Positions 26,479-34,583 of a DNA stretch of 64,000 nt are shown here, piece after piece. Position numbers and translations under genes: made by a program. The notes beneath the pieces were generated by a model. The model ran no database searches and was not told the origin of the DNA. It saw nothing but the letters and a program-made list of their open reading frames with translations. This DNA comes from Sinorhizobium fredii USDA 257 (GTDB lineage Bacteria > Pseudomonadota > Alphaproteobacteria > Rhizobiales > Rhizobiaceae), in assembly GCF_000265205.3 (NCBI RefSeq), contig NC_018000.1:248001-312000 (forward strand), given 5' to 3'. Within the stretch, counting starts at the first letter, position 1; the number at the start of each line of letters is the position of its first letter.

Positions 26479-26670
26479 TTGACAGCTTGCGAGCGACAGA
26501 GATTTTCCGGAACTGGGCAAATGATTGCCGGAGGCAAGGTCGGGCGTACTCGCGATGCAAACATCACAATAGCCGATCTCGCCGGTACAGGTGTTCAGGA
26601 CACTGCAATTGCCACGTTAGCCTTTCCGCACACTGAAAAACTCAGCGCCGGTAAGATGCTTACGTGCTGA
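26479..26670 (+). pseudogene. C-terminal remnant of ornithine cyclodeaminase / mu-crystallin family
   Basis: The frame reads QMIAGGKVGRTRDANITIAD followed by LAGTGVQDTAIATLAF, the closing segment of the ornithine cyclodeaminase family (conserved G-R-x-x-x-x-I-T and TGTGVQD). Only about 50 residues of the usual 320 are present. The stretch just before, RATEIFR, sits in a different frame. So this is a 3' gene fragment left between the Lrp gene and the aldehyde dehydrogenase promoter. Such enzymes convert ornithine to proline or act as imine reductases. Confidence 0.6.
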
Positions 26671-26753
26671 GCCGGCTGGTGTCTTTGCGCAACGCTCATG
26701 TTCGGACACCCACTGACTGCCGCCTCAAAGGCTGAAGAGTCCGCAGCCACGTT

Positions 26754-26865
26754 CATGAGCCTCGCAAATTATTGCCGCAACCAATTTGATCTATATTGAC
26801 ACCAATCGCAGAACCAAACTTATATTGATCGCGTGTCAAACCTGATTGGTAGCGAAGGTGCTGAA
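26754..26865 (+). promoter_or_regulatory. Control region, copy B of the duplicated 115 bp promoter
   Basis: It matches 17441-17558 from CATGAGCC through GGTAGCG and GCTGAA, including TATATTGACACCAAT at 26792-26806, a second ACTTATATTGATC and CCTGATTGGT. The homology begins exactly at the triplet that is the gntR start codon in copy A, although no gntR follows here. It directly precedes the aldehyde dehydrogenase. Confidence 0.65.
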
Positions 26866-26866
26866 C

Positions 26867-28363
26867 GTGCAACCAACTCCCGCGCAAAAAACAACTCCGC
26901 TTGTCTCTCCCGCCTCGACTGCCGTAGTCCGCGATGCTCCTACGCAACTGTTCATCGGCGGCGAATGGGTTTCTGCAAAAGAAGATCGCACCTTTGAAGT
27001 GGTCGACCCCTCGACCGGAGATGTGATCGCCACCGTTTCCGATGGCGATGTCGCCGATGGAATATCCGCGGTCGACGCAGCGGAAATGGCCGCTGCGGCT
27101 TGGAAGGCGACCTCGCCGCGGCGTCGTTCGGATGTTCTGATGAAGTGTTTTCACCTTGTGCTCGAACAGGCCGAATGGCTGGCACAACTGATCACCGTGG
27201 AAAACGGCAAGGCACTCGCGGACGCCAGGTCGGAGGTCTCCTATGCCGCCGAATTTTTCCGCTGGTACGCGGAAGAAGCTGTACGGGCACCGGGCGAATT
27301 CGGACCTGCACCTTCCGGCGCCAATCAGATCATCGTCAACCATGAGCCGATTGGTATCGCCGTGTTGGTGACGCCTTGGAACTTCCCGGCAGCAATGGCG
27401 ACCCGAAAGATGGCACCCGCACTGGCCGCGGGCTGCACGTGCATCCTGAAGCCCGCAGCGGAGACCCCGCTTACGGCGCTGGCGATCGGCGAGATTATGC
27501 GGCAGGCCGGCGTTCCTGCTGGAGTGGTCAACATCGTGACAACGAGGAAAGCGGGCTCCGTGGTCAGCGCCATGCTGCATGACGAGCGGGTACGGAAGCT
27601 GTCGTTCACCGGCTCGACAGGCGTCGGCCGGACACTGCTGCGGGAGGCTGCGGACCAGGTTGTCAGTTGTTCGATGGAACTCGGCGGCAATGCGCCATTC
27701 GTTGTATTCGACGATGCCGACCTGGAGACGGCTGTCGCTGGAGCCATGGTGGCCAAGATGCGCAACGGCGGCGAGGCATGTACTGCCGCCAACCGCTTCT
27801 ATGTGCAGAAAGGGATCCTGGCGGACTTCACCCGGCGGTTTGCGGAAGAGATGGCCGCGATCAAGGTCGGACCAGGACTGGCGCCGGACACGCAGCTTGG
27901 GCCACTGATCACCGAGGCCGCGCTCGCCAAGGTGGAACGCCTGGTGGACGACGCCGTTGCCAAGGGAGCCCGACTGGTTACCGGCGGCAGCCGGTTGAAC
28001 GGCGACGGCTTCTACTATCCGCCTACCGTACTTGCAGACGTTTCTCCCGATGCCGAGGTACTTCGCGAAGAAATCTTCGGGCCGGTTGCGCCAATCATTG
28101 CGTTTGAAACCGAGGACGAGGTCGTCCAGATGGCGAACGACACCGAATACGGGCTGGTGTCCTATGTGTTCAGCAGCGACCTCAAACGCGCGCTTGCGGT
28201 CGCCGGACGGCTGGAAAGCGGCATGGTCGGAATCAACCGAGGCGTCGTATCCGACGCTGCCGCACCGTTTGGCGGCATGAAGCAGAGCGGGCTCGGCCGG
28301 GAGGGAAGCCACCACGGCATGCTCGAATATCTCGAAACAAAGTACATCGCCGCAAGCTGGTAG
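26867..28363 (+). CDS. NAD(P)-dependent aldehyde dehydrogenase (succinate-semialdehyde dehydrogenase-like)
   Basis: About 498 residues. The aldehyde dehydrogenase motifs are VLVTPWNFPAAM, the nucleotide-site LSFTGSTGVGRTL, catalytic Glu in MELGGNAPF, and catalytic Cys in GEACTAANR. The ending GGMKQSGLGREGSHHGMLEYL is like GabD. There is no ATG start: candidates are TTG 26846, GTG 26858 and GTG 26867, the last with a GAAGG site about 8 nt before. It would oxidise the aldehyde made by the amine oxidases or phospho-lyases nearby. The shared promoter links it to the importer operon. Confidence 0.9.
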   Translation: MQPTPAQKTTPLVSPASTAVVRDAPTQLFIGGEWVSAKEDRTFEVVDPSTGDVIATVSDGDVADGISAVDAAEMAAAAWKATSPRRRSDVLMKCFHLVLEQAEWLAQLITVENGKALADARSEVSYAAEFFRWYAEEAVRAPGEFGPAPSGANQIIVNHEPIGIAVLVTPWNFPAAMATRKMAPALAAGCTCILKPAAETPLTALAIGEIMRQAGVPAGVVNIVTTRKAGSVVSAMLHDERVRKLSFTGSTGVGRTLLREAADQVVSCSMELGGNAPFVVFDDADLETAVAGAMVAKMRNGGEACTAANRFYVQKGILADFTRRFAEEMAAIKVGPGLAPDTQLGPLITEAALAKVERLVDDAVAKGARLVTGGSRLNGDGFYYPPTVLADVSPDAEVLREEIFGPVAPIIAFETEDEVVQMANDTEYGLVSYVFSSDLKRALAVAGRLESGMVGINRGVVSDAAAPFGGMKQSGLGREGSHHGMLEYLETKYIAASW

Positions 28364-28497
28364 GCACTCAGCGATTCCGACCGCTCCGTCCTTCTACCGT
28401 TATCGACAATCTCGTAGCGAGGCCGGGGCCGACTCGCGTGCATCTTGCCTAACCACAGCGCGGATTTGCTTTCACTCAGGTAAAACTGGAGAATCAG

Positions 28498-28851
28498 ATG
28501 TCACTACTCAAAACGATCGACCCGAATCCTTCGGTCGAACCGAAGCACGCGACCCCCGCGCCGGAGCGCCTTATCGCGGGTGCACCCGCCTTCAAAACCT
28601 GGGCGCAAGACAGCGACAAAGAGGGCAAGGTGAATACCGGCGTCTGGGAGGCCACTCCCGGCGAGACGCACTCCATCAAGGGCGAAACCTTTGAGTTCTG
28701 CCATATCCTGCAGGGAGTGGTCGAACTGACAGAGAAGGGTAAGGAGCCGGTCATTTATCGCGCAGGCGACAGCTTCGTGATGAAACCTGGCTATGTCGGG
28801 GTCTGGAAAACGATCGAGACGGTACGGAAAATCTACGTCACCGTCACTTAA
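28498..28851 (+). CDS. Cupin-domain protein (DUF861 / ureidoglycine-aminohydrolase-like)
   Basis: A 117-residue single-cupin protein. Visible strands include TGVWEATPGETHSIKGETFEFCHILQG and the closing YRAGDSFVMKPGYVGVWKT, typical of the small DUF861 cupins found beside amine and amino-acid catabolic genes. The first metal motif is weak (the usual HxH is replaced by a Glu-rich loop). It lies 134 bp after the aldehyde dehydrogenase on the same strand. The biochemical role of these cupins is not established. Confidence 0.85.
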   Translation: MSLLKTIDPNPSVEPKHATPAPERLIAGAPAFKTWAQDSDKEGKVNTGVWEATPGETHSIKGETFEFCHILQGVVELTEKGKEPVIYRAGDSFVMKPGYVGVWKTIETVRKIYVTVT

Positions 28852-29078
28852 TCGTTGCACCGAAGAACCCGTCCGACGCACCTTACCTCCTTTTTTAAGG
28901 CAGGGACGGAGCGAATTGGCAGGGGAGGTCTGCCGGTCGGCAATGCTGGAAAGATGGTTGGGCGGGTTAATCGCCCAAGCTCTCCTAATCCCAGCTCGTG
29001 CTTGCCGCAGTATGCCCTTCGGCGCCGGCTACAGCGCCCACAGGCAGGTCTCGCGCCACGATAGCGTCACCGAAGGTC

Positions 29079-29635
29079 TCAATCATTGTCATGGAGTATG
29101 TCGTTCACCCCGCCCCAGATCGAACCGCTCGTATTGAGCGCTTCAACGGCTCCCGTCTGGCTGTTTCGCCGAAACAGGATATTGTCGCGCCCGCTCAGTT
29201 CACGAGCCTTGACCACGGTACCATCCGGTAGCCGAACCTTGGTGCGCGCGGTGACGTAGAGGCCGGCCTCCACCACACAATTGTCGCCGAGCGATATCCC
29301 GATCCCGGCATTGGCCCCGAGCAGCGAGCCCTTGCCGATCACATTACGTTGCTTGCCGCCCCCGGAGAGCGTCCCCATGATCAAGGCTCCCGCGCCGATA
29401 TCGGAGCCGTCGCCAACCGTGACCCCCGGCGTCACGCGCCCTTCGACCATACAGCGGGCCAAGCGCACCCGCATTGAAGTCCACGAACCCTTCGTGCATC
29501 ACCGTGGTTCCTTCCGCGAGATGCGCACCGAGGCGAACCCGGTCGCCGTCACCGATCCGCACCCCGCCGGGCACGACGTAGTCGAGCATACGCGGGAATT
29601 TATCCACCGAGAACACTACGAGGTGGTGGTGTTCG
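29079..29635 (-). pseudogene. dapD: dapD remnant (tetrahydrodipicolinate N-succinyltransferase), truncated and frameshifted
   Basis: The two pieces match the left-handed-beta-helix succinyltransferase of the actinobacterial DapD type. Piece 1, at about 29460-29630, reads [32 protein letters not shown] and [14 protein letters not shown]. Piece 2 (29079-29450) continues in another frame with [51 protein letters not shown] and [18 protein letters not shown]. An extra base near 29451-29460 separates them. The N-terminal domain is missing, cut at about 29640 where a decayed aldehyde dehydrogenase begins on the other strand. It cannot supply DapD activity as read. Confidence 0.78.
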
Positions 29636-29669
29636 GCAGCAACTAGGCGACGTAACGCCTCAACGCGCC

Positions 29670-30175
29670 GGGGTACGGCGGTACTTCGGCAATTCCGGCC
29701 AAACCTGCACTGCGCCAACACGGATGCTGGTGCCGGCGGAGCGAATGGACGAAGCAAGCTCGATCGCCGCGAGGGAAGCGGCTGCCTCGTTGTCGGTCCC
29801 CCTTCGGATCCGCGCACCGACCTCGGACCAGTCGCAAGCGCCGCCCAGTTCGACAAGATCCAGGCGTTGATCGAACGCGGCATCGCGGAAGGAGCGGAGC
29901 TCGTCGCCGGTGGCCCTGGCCGCCCTTCGCATCTCAATGCGGGCTATTACGTGCGCCCGACCGTGTTTGCCCGCGTCACCAATCAGATGACGATTGCGCG
30001 GGAGGAAATCTTCGGCCCGGTGCTGTCGATCATCGGTTATGACAGCGAGGATGAAGCGATCGCGATCGCCAACGACACGCCTTACGGCCTGGCAGCCTAC
30101 ATTCAGGGCGATCCGAAGGAAGCGCGGGCGCTCGCAGGCAGGCTGCGCAGCGGCACTGTTCGCCTTAACAGCTCC
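29670..30175 (+). pseudogene. Aldehyde dehydrogenase remnant (C-terminal half), frameshifted
   Basis: It starts abruptly at the catalytic cysteine region ([20 protein letters not shown]). It changes frame near 29790, then reads [65 protein letters not shown] and AGRLRSGTVRLN before diverging near 30175. The N-terminal half and the last 40 residues or so are gone. It lies head-to-head with the dapD remnant, so several deletions have met here. Confidence 0.78.
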
Positions 30176-30300
30176 GAATCGTGGGCTTTACGAGCGAATG
30201 AAGGAATTGCTGTCCATGCCGACCGGAGGAGAGCAAAAGCCCCGGTCCTCGGTCAGTTCCTCCTGAGACTAGGACCTCGCGCTGCCGCCACAGAAGAAAT

Positions 30301-30777
30301 TCAAACGGGAAACAGGCCGGTCAACGGCATGTGGGCTTTCACGACCGGCGACTTCAGCACGACGTAGCTGAAGCATTTGTCGATGCCGATGTCCAGATCG
30401 GTCAGGCGCTCCATAATCATCTGATATTCGCCGATGCCAGCGGTGATGAATTTAACGAGATAGTCATAACCGCCCGAGACCAGGTGGCATTCGACCACCT
30501 GGTCGAGTTTTTCGACCGCAGCCAGGAAGCGGGCGAAATCAATCTGGCGATGGTTTTTCAAGGTAATCTCGGTGAAGACCGTCAGGATCTGTCCGAGCTT
30601 GCCAACATTGATTTGCGCCGAGTATCCCTGGATGTATCCCTCCTCATGCAGTTTCTTGACCCGCATGAGGCAGGGGCTCGGCGAAAGATGGACCAGTTCG
30701 GCAAGCTCGACATTGGTGATCCGCCCGTTCTTCTGTAGTTCGTAGAGGATCTTGATGTCGATCCGGTCCAGTTTCAT
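30301..30777 (-). CDS. Lrp/AsnC family regulator
   Basis: An intact 158-residue Lrp: HTH MKLDRIDIKILYELQKNGR with SPSPCLMRVKKLH, then a RAM domain with TVFTEITLKNH and VSGGYDYLVKF. It is one of four close paralogues in the window and the only one whose immediate neighbours are pseudogenes, so it may have lost its original target operon. The C-terminal PVVKAHMPLTGLFPV is shared by the set. Confidence 0.92.
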   Translation of the reverse strand: MKLDRIDIKILYELQKNGRITNVELAELVHLSPSPCLMRVKKLHEEGYIQGYSAQINVGKLGQILTVFTEITLKNHRQIDFARFLAAVEKLDQVVECHLVSGGYDYLVKFITAGIGEYQMIMERLTDLDIGIDKCFSYVVLKSPVVKAHMPLTGLFPV

Positions 30778-31172
30778 GCACGCTCTCCCAGACGGCAGGT
30801 CCTGACGGAGAGGCAGGACGCTCCCGACCTTCTCTTCCGCGGACCACTCGAAGGTGCCGAGACGTACATGCTTAAGAGCCTACAAGAAAAGCTCAAGCTA
30901 ATTTAGCCGTATGGCTGTCAATTAACCGATGAACATGCTTGTGAGCTTCGGAATCCGGCGGCCCATCCGCCGCTCGGCTGTTAGGATATAGATCGACGGT
31001 GGGGACCACGAAGCCTCCCCTATTCGCTGTGTCCACCGCAACGCCCATTCTCCCAGGGCATAATTTGGCTGCCGTCGCACAGATCCCGACGGCAGCCGTT
31101 ATTTTTCGTCCGTCAGGCCTGATTCGGTTTCACCATCGATGGTACGTAACGTGCATCGCCGGCGCGATAGCT
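30778..31172. other. Intergenic region between two Lrp genes, with a hairpin
   Basis: 395 bp without a convincing gene. The AT-rich stretch at 30870-30950 is the likely promoter of the Lrp gene at 30301-30777. The only other clear structure is the terminator-like hairpin at 31067-31106. Confidence 0.5.
31067..31106 (+). terminator. Terminator-like hairpin
   Basis: Perfect 11-bp arms GGCTGCCGTCG (31067-31077) and CGACGGCAGCC (31087-31097), then GTTATTTTT. The T-run is on the plus strand, yet no intact plus-strand gene lies upstream; it may belong to the decayed region, or act on the opposite strand for the Lrp gene ending at 31173. Confidence 0.55.
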
Positions 31173-31637
31173 TCAGCGTCGCTTCATAGTCCGAGTGGCC
31201 AGAACGTTGCGAATTGAGAAGCTTGAATGAATTCTCAGGACACCAGGTAGTGTCGAAAGAATTTCCTTATGGATTCTCTCGAACTCGCCAGCGCCTGCCA
31301 CTTCCACCCTGAGCAGATAATCTGAGCCGCCGGTCATCAGAAAGCATTCGCGGATTTCCGGATGCTTTCGAACGGCGGCTTCGAAACGATCGAGGTGTTC
31401 CTCGGTCTGCCGCTCGAGCGTGATGTTGATAATCACCGCAATTGTGTCCTCGGAACTCCCGCTGTCCACCAGGGCCGTGTAGCCGCGGATGACGCCAGCT
31501 TCCTCGAGCAATCTTATCCGCCGCAGACAAGCCGAAGGTGACAGGCCGACTTCCTCCGCCAGACGCGCATTGCTCATCCGGGCATTCAGCCGCAGCAGAC
31601 GCAGGATATTGCGGTCGATCGCATCGATGGCGGCCAT
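31173..31637 (-). CDS. Lrp/AsnC family regulator, probable DadR-type activator of D-alanine catabolism
   Basis: A 154-residue Lrp protein of a different branch from the other four in the window (IDAIDRNILRLLRLNARMSN, SPSACLRRIRLLEEAG; RAM domain with MTGGSDYLLRVEV). It is divergent from the alanine racemase and D-amino-acid dehydrogenase genes, the arrangement of DadR/dadA-type systems. It probably activates them in response to alanine. The shared control region is 31638-31761. Confidence 0.9.
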   Translation of the reverse strand: MAAIDAIDRNILRLLRLNARMSNARLAEEVGLSPSACLRRIRLLEEAGVIRGYTALVDSGSSEDTIAVIINITLERQTEEHLDRFEAAVRKHPEIRECFLMTGGSDYLLRVEVAGAGEFERIHKEILSTLPGVLRIHSSFSIRNVLATRTMKRR

Positions 31638-31761
31638 GCATAATCTTCCATTTGTTCGCAGGTAATTCGCCGAATGATCATATACGGAAACGATCGATCA
31701 GAACTAGGCGGGATATTCAACGAAGGTTTCAATATGTTGCCGTGCAACGGGAGGGTTGCAC

Positions 31762-32895
31762 ATGGACCGTCATGCTTTGCATATTCAAGGTCGGGAAGCA
31801 GAGGCCGGCGCTGGGGCTTCCGGCTATCTGACCATTGACCTTGCCGCATTGCGCAGGAACTATCAGAAGCTTTCGGCGGCGGTCGCGCCTGCAACGGTCG
31901 CCGCCGTCGTCAAGGCCGACGCTTATGGCCTAGGTGCTCAGCAGGTCTCCAAGGCGCTCCATGCGCAGGGCTGCCGGCAATTCTTCGTCGCGCATCTCGC
32001 GGAGGCGATCGAACTCAGATCGCTGCTGCCGAACGACACGCAGATAGCGGTGCTCAACGGGCTGCAGCCCGGAGCAGAGATCACTTGCGCCAAGGCCAAC
32101 ATTGTTCCGGTTCTCAACTCTCTCGAGCAATTCCGGCGGTGGTCGTTCACGGCTCAGAAGCTCGGCCGCGTTCTTCCTACCGTTCTGCAGTTCGACACCG
32201 GCATGTCGCGCCTCGGCGTACCGCTGCAGGAAAGAACTGCGCTCGCCGCCGTACTCAAGGACTGCAGGAGCATCGAAATCCTCTTTATCATGAGCCATCT
32301 CGCCTGCGCCGACGAGGTCGACAACAAGCAGAATGCCGATCAGCTCGCTGAGATGCGCCTTATCGCCGCCGAGTTTGCAGACCTCGATGTCTGCTTTGCC
32401 AATTCGGGCGGCGTCTTTCTGGGCCGCGACTATCATGGCGCCCTCAGTCGCCCCGGTATCGCCCTCTACGGTGGCGCGCCCATTGCCGGCAGACCCAATC
32501 CCATAGAGCCGGTCGTCCGGCTCGACGTCGCCGTCATCCAGACAAGGACGGTTCCCGCCGGGACGCGTGTTGGATACGGTGGTGCGCACGTGACCTCCGC
32601 AGAAACCAGGCTCGCGACGATCGCCGCTGGCTATGCCGACGGTCTTCCCCGCAGTCTCAGCGATCGCGGCGCCGTTTTCTTCGACGGCGTTCGCCTGCCG
32701 ATCGTCGGCCGTGTCTCGATGGACAGCATTACGGTGGACATCACCGCCCTGCCCGAGGGCACGCTTTCCCTCGGCAGTCTTGTCGAGGTTCTCGGCCCCC
32801 ATCAGACGCTTGAGGATGTCGCCGAAGCCGCCGGTACGATCTCTTACGAAATTCTGACCGGCCTCGGCCGCCGCTACGAACGTCGGTACCGCTGA
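31762..32895 (+). CDS. dadX: Alanine racemase, catabolic type
   Basis: A 377-residue PLP-dependent racemase. The Schiff-base Lys lies in [11 protein letters not shown], and the second catalytic residue, Tyr, is in RVGYGGAHV, followed by [10 protein letters not shown]. The substrate-side [10 protein letters not shown] is present. I start it at the ATG at 31762, 7 nt after a GGGAGGG ribosome site; a TTG six bases upstream is open too. Next to DadA and a DadR-like Lrp it likely serves L-alanine degradation rather than cell-wall synthesis, though D-alanine supply is the same chemistry. Confidence 0.92.
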   Translation: MDRHALHIQGREAEAGAGASGYLTIDLAALRRNYQKLSAAVAPATVAAVVKADAYGLGAQQVSKALHAQGCRQFFVAHLAEAIELRSLLPNDTQIAVLNGLQPGAEITCAKANIVPVLNSLEQFRRWSFTAQKLGRVLPTVLQFDTGMSRLGVPLQERTALAAVLKDCRSIEILFIMSHLACADEVDNKQNADQLAEMRLIAAEFADLDVCFANSGGVFLGRDYHGALSRPGIALYGGAPIAGRPNPIEPVVRLDVAVIQTRTVPAGTRVGYGGAHVTSAETRLATIAAGYADGLPRSLSDRGAVFFDGVRLPIVGRVSMDSITVDITALPEGTLSLGSLVEVLGPHQTLEDVAEAAGTISYEILTGLGRRYERRYR

Positions 32896-32917
32896 GCAAT
32901 ACACCGTTGAGGAAACC

Positions 32918-34165
32918 ATGAAAGTCATCGTACTTGGCGCCGGCGTGATCGGCGTGACCAGCGCCTACCAGCTTGCCAAGGCCGGACACGAGGTCACCGT
33001 CGTCGATCGCCAACAGGGCCCGGCTCTGGAAACCAGCTTCGCCAATGCAGGCGAAGTCTCCTTCGGTTACTGCTCGCCCTGGGCCGCGCCGGGCATTCCG
33101 ATGAAGGCGCTGAAATGGCTCTTCATGGAACACGCGCCGCTCGTCCTGCGCCCGAAACTCGATGGCGCCATGCTCGCCTGGATGTACCAGATGCTGAGAA
33201 ACTGCACCGCTGACCGCTACGCGCTCAACAAGAGCCGGATGCTGCGTCTCGCGGGCTATAGCCGTACGTCTCTGGCGGAAGTGCGGGCAGAGACCGGCAT
33301 TGCCTATGACGAGCGCATGCACGGCACCCTGCAGCTGTTCAGGACGCAGCAGCAGCTCGACGCGTCGGGCAAGGACGTCAAGGCGCTCGCCGCCGACGGT
33401 GTACCGTACAAGGTTCTCGATCGCGACGGCTGCATCGGGGTCGAGCCTGCGCTGAAGCATGTCCGCGAAAAGATCGTCGGCGGGTTGCTGACACCGAAGG
33501 ATGAGACGGGTGACTGCTTCAAGTTCACCAACGCACTCGCCGCCAAGGCAGCGGCGCTTGGCGTCCGCTTCGCCTATGGAACGCAAATCAAGGGACTGGA
33601 TGTCGAGAATGGCCGCGTGCACGGAGTTCTGACCGATCGCGAAACGGTGACCGCGGACGCTGTCGTGGTTGCGCTCGGCAGCTACTCGCCCCTGCTCCTC
33701 AAGCCGCTCGGCATCAAGCTGCCCGTCTATCCCGTCAAGGGCTATTCACTGACGATCCCTATCACCGACGCGTCGCGCGCACCGGAATCGACGGTGATGG
33801 ACGAGACCTACAAAATAGCGATCACCAGGCTGGGCGACCGCATCCGCGTCGGCGGCATGGCGGAAATCTCAGGCTATACGAATGACCTCGGCCACACTCG
33901 GCGTCGCACCCTCGACCATTCGGTAACAGACCTGTTCCCGGGCGGGGACCTGCAAAGGGCTTCTTTTTGGTCCGGGCTGCGGCCCATGACCCCCGACGGG
34001 ACGCCGGTGATCGGGCAGACGAAAATCGCCGGCCTCCTCCTGAACACCGGCCACGGAACGCTGGGCTGGACGATGAGCTGCGGCTCGGCGCGCCTGATCA
34101 GCGATCTGGTCAGCGGGCGGAAGCCGGAAATCGACGCGGACGATCTCGCGATCAGCCGCTACTGA
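32918..34165 (+). CDS. dadA: D-amino-acid dehydrogenase, FAD-dependent
   Basis: A 415-residue flavoprotein with N-terminal [20 protein letters not shown], the DadA-type [22 protein letters not shown], and the C-terminal [19 protein letters not shown]. It deaminates D-alanine and other D-amino acids at the inner membrane, feeding electrons to the respiratory chain. It is 22 bp after the racemase, so the two are co-transcribed. Confidence 0.94.
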   Translation: MKVIVLGAGVIGVTSAYQLAKAGHEVTVVDRQQGPALETSFANAGEVSFGYCSPWAAPGIPMKALKWLFMEHAPLVLRPKLDGAMLAWMYQMLRNCTADRYALNKSRMLRLAGYSRTSLAEVRAETGIAYDERMHGTLQLFRTQQQLDASGKDVKALAADGVPYKVLDRDGCIGVEPALKHVREKIVGGLLTPKDETGDCFKFTNALAAKAAALGVRFAYGTQIKGLDVENGRVHGVLTDRETVTADAVVVALGSYSPLLLKPLGIKLPVYPVKGYSLTIPITDASRAPESTVMDETYKIAITRLGDRIRVGGMAEISGYTNDLGHTRRRTLDHSVTDLFPGGDLQRASFWSGLRPMTPDGTPVIGQTKIAGLLLNTGHGTLGWTMSCGSARLISDLVSGRKPEIDADDLAISRY

Positions 34166-34202
34166 TGATCAACAATCAACCAGAAACAGCTTGGAGGCAG
34201 CA

Positions 34203-34583
34203 ATGATCGAGGCAGTAACAACAACTGAGGCACCGGGCGCGATCGGTCCGTTCTCGCAGGCGATTAAAGTGGGCAATCTGCTTTTCGTCTCGGGGCAGCT
34301 GCCGATCGATCCGGCAACCGAGGAGTTCGTTTCGAACGATCCTGTCGAGCAGGCAAGGCAGTGCTTGAAAAACATCGCTGCGATCGCCGAAGCGGCGGGA
34401 TCGGGAATTGAGAGGACCGTCAAAACGACCGTGCTGCTGACGGATCTTTCCAGGTTCGCTGACATCAATAATGAGTATGCGACATTCTTCCTGAAGCCAT
34501 TTCCCGCTCGTGCGTGCTACGAGGTGAGCGCTCTGCCGAAGGGGGCGCAGGTGGAAATCGAAGCAGTGATTGCGCTGGCATAA
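34203..34583 (+). CDS. RidA family imine/enamine deaminase
   Basis: A 126-residue RidA/YjgF/UK114 protein: APGAIGPFSQAIKVGNLLFVSGQLP, the VKTTVLLTDLSRFADIN segment and the ending PARACYEVSALPKGAQVEIE with the substrate-binding Arg. It hydrolyses reactive imines to ketoacids, which fits the 2-iminopropionate formed by DadA. The ATG at 34203 has a GGAGG site; a TTG 12 bases upstream is unlikely. It ends the dad operon. Confidence 0.92.
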   Translation: MIEAVTTTEAPGAIGPFSQAIKVGNLLFVSGQLPIDPATEEFVSNDPVEQARQCLKNIAAIAEAAGSGIERTVKTTVLLTDLSRFADINNEYATFFLKPFPARACYEVSALPKGAQVEIEAVIALA

